Assembly: GCA_020446425.1 (NCBI GenBank) | Contig: JAGRES010000003.1 | Location: 62,001-126,000, forward strand | Direction of reading: 5' to 3' | Origin: Sphingobium sp. | GTDB taxonomy: Bacteria; Pseudomonadota; Alphaproteobacteria; Sphingomonadales; Sphingomonadaceae | Length of the DNA: 64,000 nt | In this document: piece by piece, positions 60,912 to 64,000 of the stretch | Numbering within the stretch: the stretch's first letter is position 1 | Layout of the letters: every line of letters starts with the position of its first letter | Program-made: the position numbers and the translations under genes | Notes under the pieces: generated by a model | Database searches by the model: none | What the model was told of the DNA's origin: nothing | The model's input: only the letters and a program-made list of their open reading frames with translations

Positions 60912-62267
60912 TTATGTCTGATCAGCGGTTTGGCTTTTGGCGGACTCTTTCACCGTAAGGCCTATGACGATCAGGCAGGTGCACAGGATCGCCGGACAAA
61001 TCGCAATGATCGCGAAGCTGCGCAAAATCGGTATGCCGCTTGCCAGCACAAGACCGGTCGCCATCGGCCCCACTACCGCCCCGATCTTGGCGACCGCAGA
61101 AGCCCAGCCACCGCCGCTGGCGCGTATGGAACTGGGGTAGAAGGTGCCGGCAATCGACAGGATTGCCATGTGAGCCGTGGAAACCAGTGTTTTTTGCAGC
61201 ACGACCACGAAAAGGAAGAATTGTTGTGGCACGAAACCCAACCCCAGAACCAGCGACACAACTGTCGCCAGTGCGGGAATCCAGGCCACGAACGTCAACC
61301 CCAGACGAGATTGAGCCAACATCAGCACTACGCCCGCCAGAGAGCCAGCCAACACGCCGGTCGCCGCTACCAACCCCGCCACGTTTCGCGGAACTTCAAG
61401 CTCCTCCAATATGGAAGGTATCCAGTTCGAGAGAGTATATGCGGCAAGCGAACTGGCGAAAAAGGCCAGCCACAGCATCGGAGTGATCACCTTGAGCTTG
61501 CCGGTGAACAGGTCGCGCAGCTCGAAGTGAGGCTTTACCGAAGGCTCGTCGCCAAGGACAAAATGGTCACCCACCCGGGCATCAACCGAAGGCTCAAGCC
61601 GCTTGAGAGTCGCGACCAAAAGGTCGAGCTTAACCTGACGGCTTGTCAGAAAACGAACGGATTCCGGCAGCCCCAAGGCGACCACAGCGGCGCCCACAAT
61701 GGTGCTGGCGCCTCCGACGATATAGACCGCTTGCCAGCCATAAATAGGCCCAAGCCAATTCGTGAGCGGTGCCGCCACGACACCGCCCAAGGCGAACCCG
61801 AGCATGACAATCGCGACAATCCCGGCACGAAGCCGGGTGGGCACAAACTCAATATTGAGCGCCCATGCAATTGGAAACATGCCCCCGATCGCCAAACCGT
61901 CGAGGAAACGCAGCGCCAACAATTGCGGATAGGTTTGCGCGAAGGCGGTCGCCATCGTGAGCAACCCAAAGGCAAAGGATGTAACTATCACCATCGGCCG
62001 CCGGCCAATGCGATCTGCGATCAGACCGCAACCCAGACCGCCGATCATCATCCCTGCGGTCCCTGCTGCAAATATATTGCCGAGCATCGCCGTGGTCAGA
62101 TTCAGGTCATCCCGCATGTAAGGCGCGGTATACGATATCATCGACATATCGAGCCCATCGAAGAAGGTTAAAACCCATGAGAGTACGATAAGCCGGTAGT
62201 TAAACGGCGAGAGCCGCCGCTGGTCTATCAGCGCAGCAACGTCGATCGTCCGTGCAGGCCGTGTCAT
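60912..62267 (-). CDS. MFS transporter, AAHS (aromatic acid:H+ symporter) type
   Basis: A 451-residue 12-helix transporter. Marks are LTFFDGLDMSMISYTAPYM in the first helix, GLIADRIGRRPMVI between helices 2 and 3, LDGLAIGGMFPIAWALNIEFVP (in pieces) and PESVRFL before the central loop, all typical of the AAHS/benzoate-transport group. ATG 62267 has GAGG about 8 bp upstream; the longer frame from 62372 is not protein-like. It forms a pair with the downstream SRPBCC gene and follows a LuxR regulator on the same strand. Substrate probably an organic acid. Confidence 0.88.
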   Translation of the reverse strand: MTRPARTIDVAALIDQRRLSPFNYRLIVLSWVLTFFDGLDMSMISYTAPYMRDDLNLTTAMLGNIFAAGTAGMMIGGLGCGLIADRIGRRPMVIVTSFAFGLLTMATAFAQTYPQLLALRFLDGLAIGGMFPIAWALNIEFVPTRLRAGIVAIVMLGFALGGVVAAPLTNWLGPIYGWQAVYIVGGASTIVGAAVVALGLPESVRFLTSRQVKLDLLVATLKRLEPSVDARVGDHFVLGDEPSVKPHFELRDLFTGKLKVITPMLWLAFFASSLAAYTLSNWIPSILEELEVPRNVAGLVAATGVLAGSLAGVVLMLAQSRLGLTFVAWIPALATVVSLVLGLGFVPQQFFLFVVVLQKTLVSTAHMAILSIAGTFYPSSIRASGGGWASAVAKIGAVVGPMATGLVLASGIPILRSFAIIAICPAILCTCLIVIGLTVKESAKSQTADQT

Positions 62268-62484
62268 CTGTCTCACCTCTCCGTCGCCAGGCCACAGGAG
62301 CAAAGAGCAAGCGGCACAAGACTTATGATTCAGGCGACAGTGCAAAGCCAAAGCAAGACTGTCGCTGATCATACAGTCTCACGCTATTCTCCGCGCGAGA
62401 AGAACACGACTTCTGAGTAGTGATACCCTTTTACGTATCGACATCGCGCTTCGGCAATTTCAGCGCGACGGCTGGGATCGGGTC

Positions 62485-63246
62485 CTAATTCCCAGCCGTG
62501 AAGCGATAATAATGCGAGACCAGGGCAGACCGGTTCTTGACCCCAACCTTTGCGTAAATCCGGCGCAGGTAATTCTCGACGGTATATTCGGGCAACGCGA
62601 GGTCGAAGCCAATCTGCTTGTTGAGCGCGCCATCGAGCAGCAACTCCACTATCTCTGCTTCGATTTCATTCAGTTTATAGACGTCCCGGAAACCCTTGGC
62701 ACACCCGGTACTGAGCGCTGCGTTCTGAATATCTGCGGCGCTTGCAGCCGATAATATGAGTGCGGTCGCCGCACTGTCGACAACGGAAATCATGGATCCG
62801 GCTACGTCAGAGAAGCGAGCGCCCCTCTGGGATCGCGGTCTATGGAGGCTTGCCACAACAAACAGCTCTCGCGTGATCTGCTTGATGACCGCCCCGGCTA
62901 TTCCCGATTTCCTGTTGGATATGAATGCCCAATAATCCGAGGTGCTCTCATCACGACAGATATCGGGATCGTTATCGTCCAGCACGGCAACACCCGGCCC
63001 CTGAGCACATCGCTGCAATATCACGGGCGACAGAAAAGGATCATTGGGAAAGGCCCTCGCATCATACTCCTTAATGCCCTGTTGGAGGGCCTCGTCGCCG
63101 CGCTGATGATATCCAAGCAAGTGATGAGTGCGTGGAACGGGGCCTGTCCAATAGACCGAAATTATCGCCCCATGAGATCGCGTGTCCTCAATTGACCGGT
63201 TCCATCGTGCAAGCGCGCGCGGATCAAGAACCGAGCCAATATTCAC
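62485..63246 (-). CDS. LuxR-family transcriptional regulator
   Basis: A 253-residue protein with a C-terminal LuxR/FixJ helix-turn-helix (LNEIEAEIVELLLDGALNKQIGFDLALPEYTVENYLRRIYAKVGVKNRSALV in pieces, residues about 192-245). The N-terminal part (VYWTGPVPRTHHLLGYHQRG) is an undefined sensor resembling those of orphan LuxR regulators in sphingomonads; no receiver or autoinducer domain is seen. It begins with GTG at 63246 behind AGGAGAG. It lies 217 bp upstream of the MFS gene and probably controls the MFS-SRPBCC pair and perhaps the divergent dioxygenase. Confidence 0.88.
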   Translation of the reverse strand: MNIGSVLDPRALARWNRSIEDTRSHGAIISVYWTGPVPRTHHLLGYHQRGDEALQQGIKEYDARAFPNDPFLSPVILQRCAQGPGVAVLDDNDPDICRDESTSDYWAFISNRKSGIAGAVIKQITRELFVVASLHRPRSQRGARFSDVAGSMISVVDSAATALILSAASAADIQNAALSTGCAKGFRDVYKLNEIEAEIVELLLDGALNKQIGFDLALPEYTVENYLRRIYAKVGVKNRSALVSHYYRFTAGN

Positions 63247-63520
63247 CTGGGCACTCTCCTATGGGCGCGTCGCTTGGGTTGGAGCGCCTCGGTTCAAATT
63301 TAACTACCCCCGCCCTGCCACGTCAAGCGAACTACTCCCTTCGGACAGCTGCGTTCAGGGTCAATCGCCTCTGCCGGATTACTGTATTCAGTATATTTGA
63401 GCCGTCGCGACCTGCCCTTAGTAAATGTCATCACTCTCATCATCTGAACGGTGATGCGCCAGCCGCATGCCATAATGGCAGCGACGACAGGATTAAAATA
63501 TCAGAGGAATATGCTCACCC

Positions 63521-64000
63521 ATGGTCTCTACACAAACAGAAAGCGATGCTCCGGCGAGCGAAAGGTCTTTCACTGCCGACATGAACTTTCTCGCGCGGAG
63601 CTGCAGTGCGCCCAAGGTCAATAATGGCGACTATTCGCAAAACATATTTCCTTTGGAAACGATGCGCGTCACGATGTGGGACGGCGAAACGCTTGCGAGC
63701 CCACCCCGGCTTGAGCGGGAAGGTTTTTGCCGCACCACTCATAAGGTCAATCTGGATGGCCTGGGTGAGGATCCATCGGTCATTCCCACCTATAACGCGA
63801 CGCTCTCGCACCTTCTGAAAGAGCTGACCGGCGCTGACGAAGTGGTGGTCATGCCAGTCGCCATGATACGTAACCAGAGCGATACGAAGGTTACTCAAGA
63901 ACGAGTACGAGGCGTCCCGGCAAATTTCGCGCATTCGGATTCCACACGGCAAGGCGGGTATGAGCTGGAGGAACATTTCTTCGAGCCCCCGGGCAGGCCC
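63521..64000 (+). CDS. CmcJ/NvfI-family oxidoreductase, N-terminal part (runs off the window)
   Basis: The frame is open for 160 codons to the window end. Recognisable blocks are FTADMNFLARSCSAPKVNN, the pattern NIFPLETMRVTMWDGETLAS, PPRLEREGFCRTTHKVNLDG (about residues 62-81), DPSVIPTYNATLSHLLKELTGADEVVVMP and VRGVPANFAHSDSTRQGG. This is the layout of the CmcJ/NvfI family, 2-oxoglutarate-type oxygenase relatives known from cephamycin methoxylation and meroterpenoid biosynthesis; the HSD of FAHSDST is where an HxD-type metal site is expected. ATG 63521 follows AGAGGA. It is divergent from the LuxR gene. The bacterial role is unknown. Confidence 0.8.
   Translation, partial: MVSTQTESDAPASERSFTADMNFLARSCSAPKVNNGDYSQNIFPLETMRVTMWDGETLASPPRLEREGFCRTTHKVNLDGLGEDPSVIPTYNATLSHLLKELTGADEVVVMPVAMIRNQSDTKVTQERVRGVPANFAHSDSTRQGGYELEEHFFEPPGRP

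Noticed and set aside
60813-62171. 452-codon plus-strand frame
   Set aside because: Antisense to the AAHS-type transporter; glutamine- and arginine-rich with no domain.
1-64000. Search for CRISPR arrays, tRNA/rRNA genes, transposases, phage genes and attachment sites
   Set aside because: No regularly spaced repeats, no tRNA-like cloverleaf, and no transposase, integrase or phage motif was found by reading. A program such as tRNAscan-SE or an IS search would be needed to exclude small ones.

Overview
The window looks like an accessory catabolic region of an alphaproteobacterium of the order Sphingomonadales (Sphingobium, Novosphingobium or Sphingopyxis type). Reasons: three TonB-dependent receptors sitting inside separate catabolic clusters, a LigM/DesA-type tetrahydrofolate-dependent O-demethylase with its C1 genes, moderately high G+C, tightly packed operons with ATGA overlaps, and no RNA genes, insertion sequences, phage genes or CRISPR arrays that I could see. 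The taxonomic call is inference.

Layout. (A) 1-7.1 kb, minus strand: an eight-gene operon with a transhydroxylase-like molybdopterin enzyme fused to an N-terminal SCP2-like domain, its three-cluster iron-sulfur subunit, a VOC protein, two small dimeric-barrel proteins, a thiolase and both subunits of a 3-oxoacid CoA-transferase. A divergent TetR gene and a perfect 16-bp palindrome lie at its promoter. (B) 7.3-14.5 kb: TetR, LysR and an aromatic-acid MFS transporter on plus; folB, purU, metF and a ligM-like O-demethylase on minus. Together A and B suggest breakdown of methoxylated polyphenols: methyl groups go to folate and then formate, and the ring goes through a molybdenum enzyme to CoA thioesters. 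(C) 14.7-21.1 kb: acyl-CoA dehydrogenase, CoA ligase, AraC regulator, quinone-oxidoreductase-like enzyme and an NmrA-like protein.

(D) 21.4-36.2 kb is the most unusual part. Two proteins resembling linalool dehydratase/isomerase (LDI) flank a TetR gene and a TonB receptor. One is in an operon with a cytoplasmic-looking SCO protein, a zinc alcohol dehydrogenase, a CoA ligase, an aldehyde dehydrogenase and a membrane protein; the other is exported-looking and follows an exported-looking TlpA-type thioredoxin. This recalls the geraniol branch of anaerobic monoterpene degradation in Castellaniella, but in a probable aerobe and with a thiol-redox partner beside each LDI.

(E) 36.2-58.2 kb is a myo-inositol / glycoside regulon: sugar MFS, GH3 glycosidase, IolI-like isomerase, inositol-type ABC transporter, mmsA, iolB, iolE, iolD, an iolC-DUF2090 fusion, glucokinase, RpiR regulator, iolG and a TonB receptor. 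Six GGAA-N6-TTCC-like boxes lie near these genes and probably mark the RpiR regulon. (F) 58.5-64 kb: SnoaL-like protein, TauD/TfdA-like dioxygenase, SRPBCC protein, AAHS-type MFS, LuxR regulator and the start of a CmcJ/NvfI-type oxidoreductase that runs off the end. The pathway of this last part is unknown.
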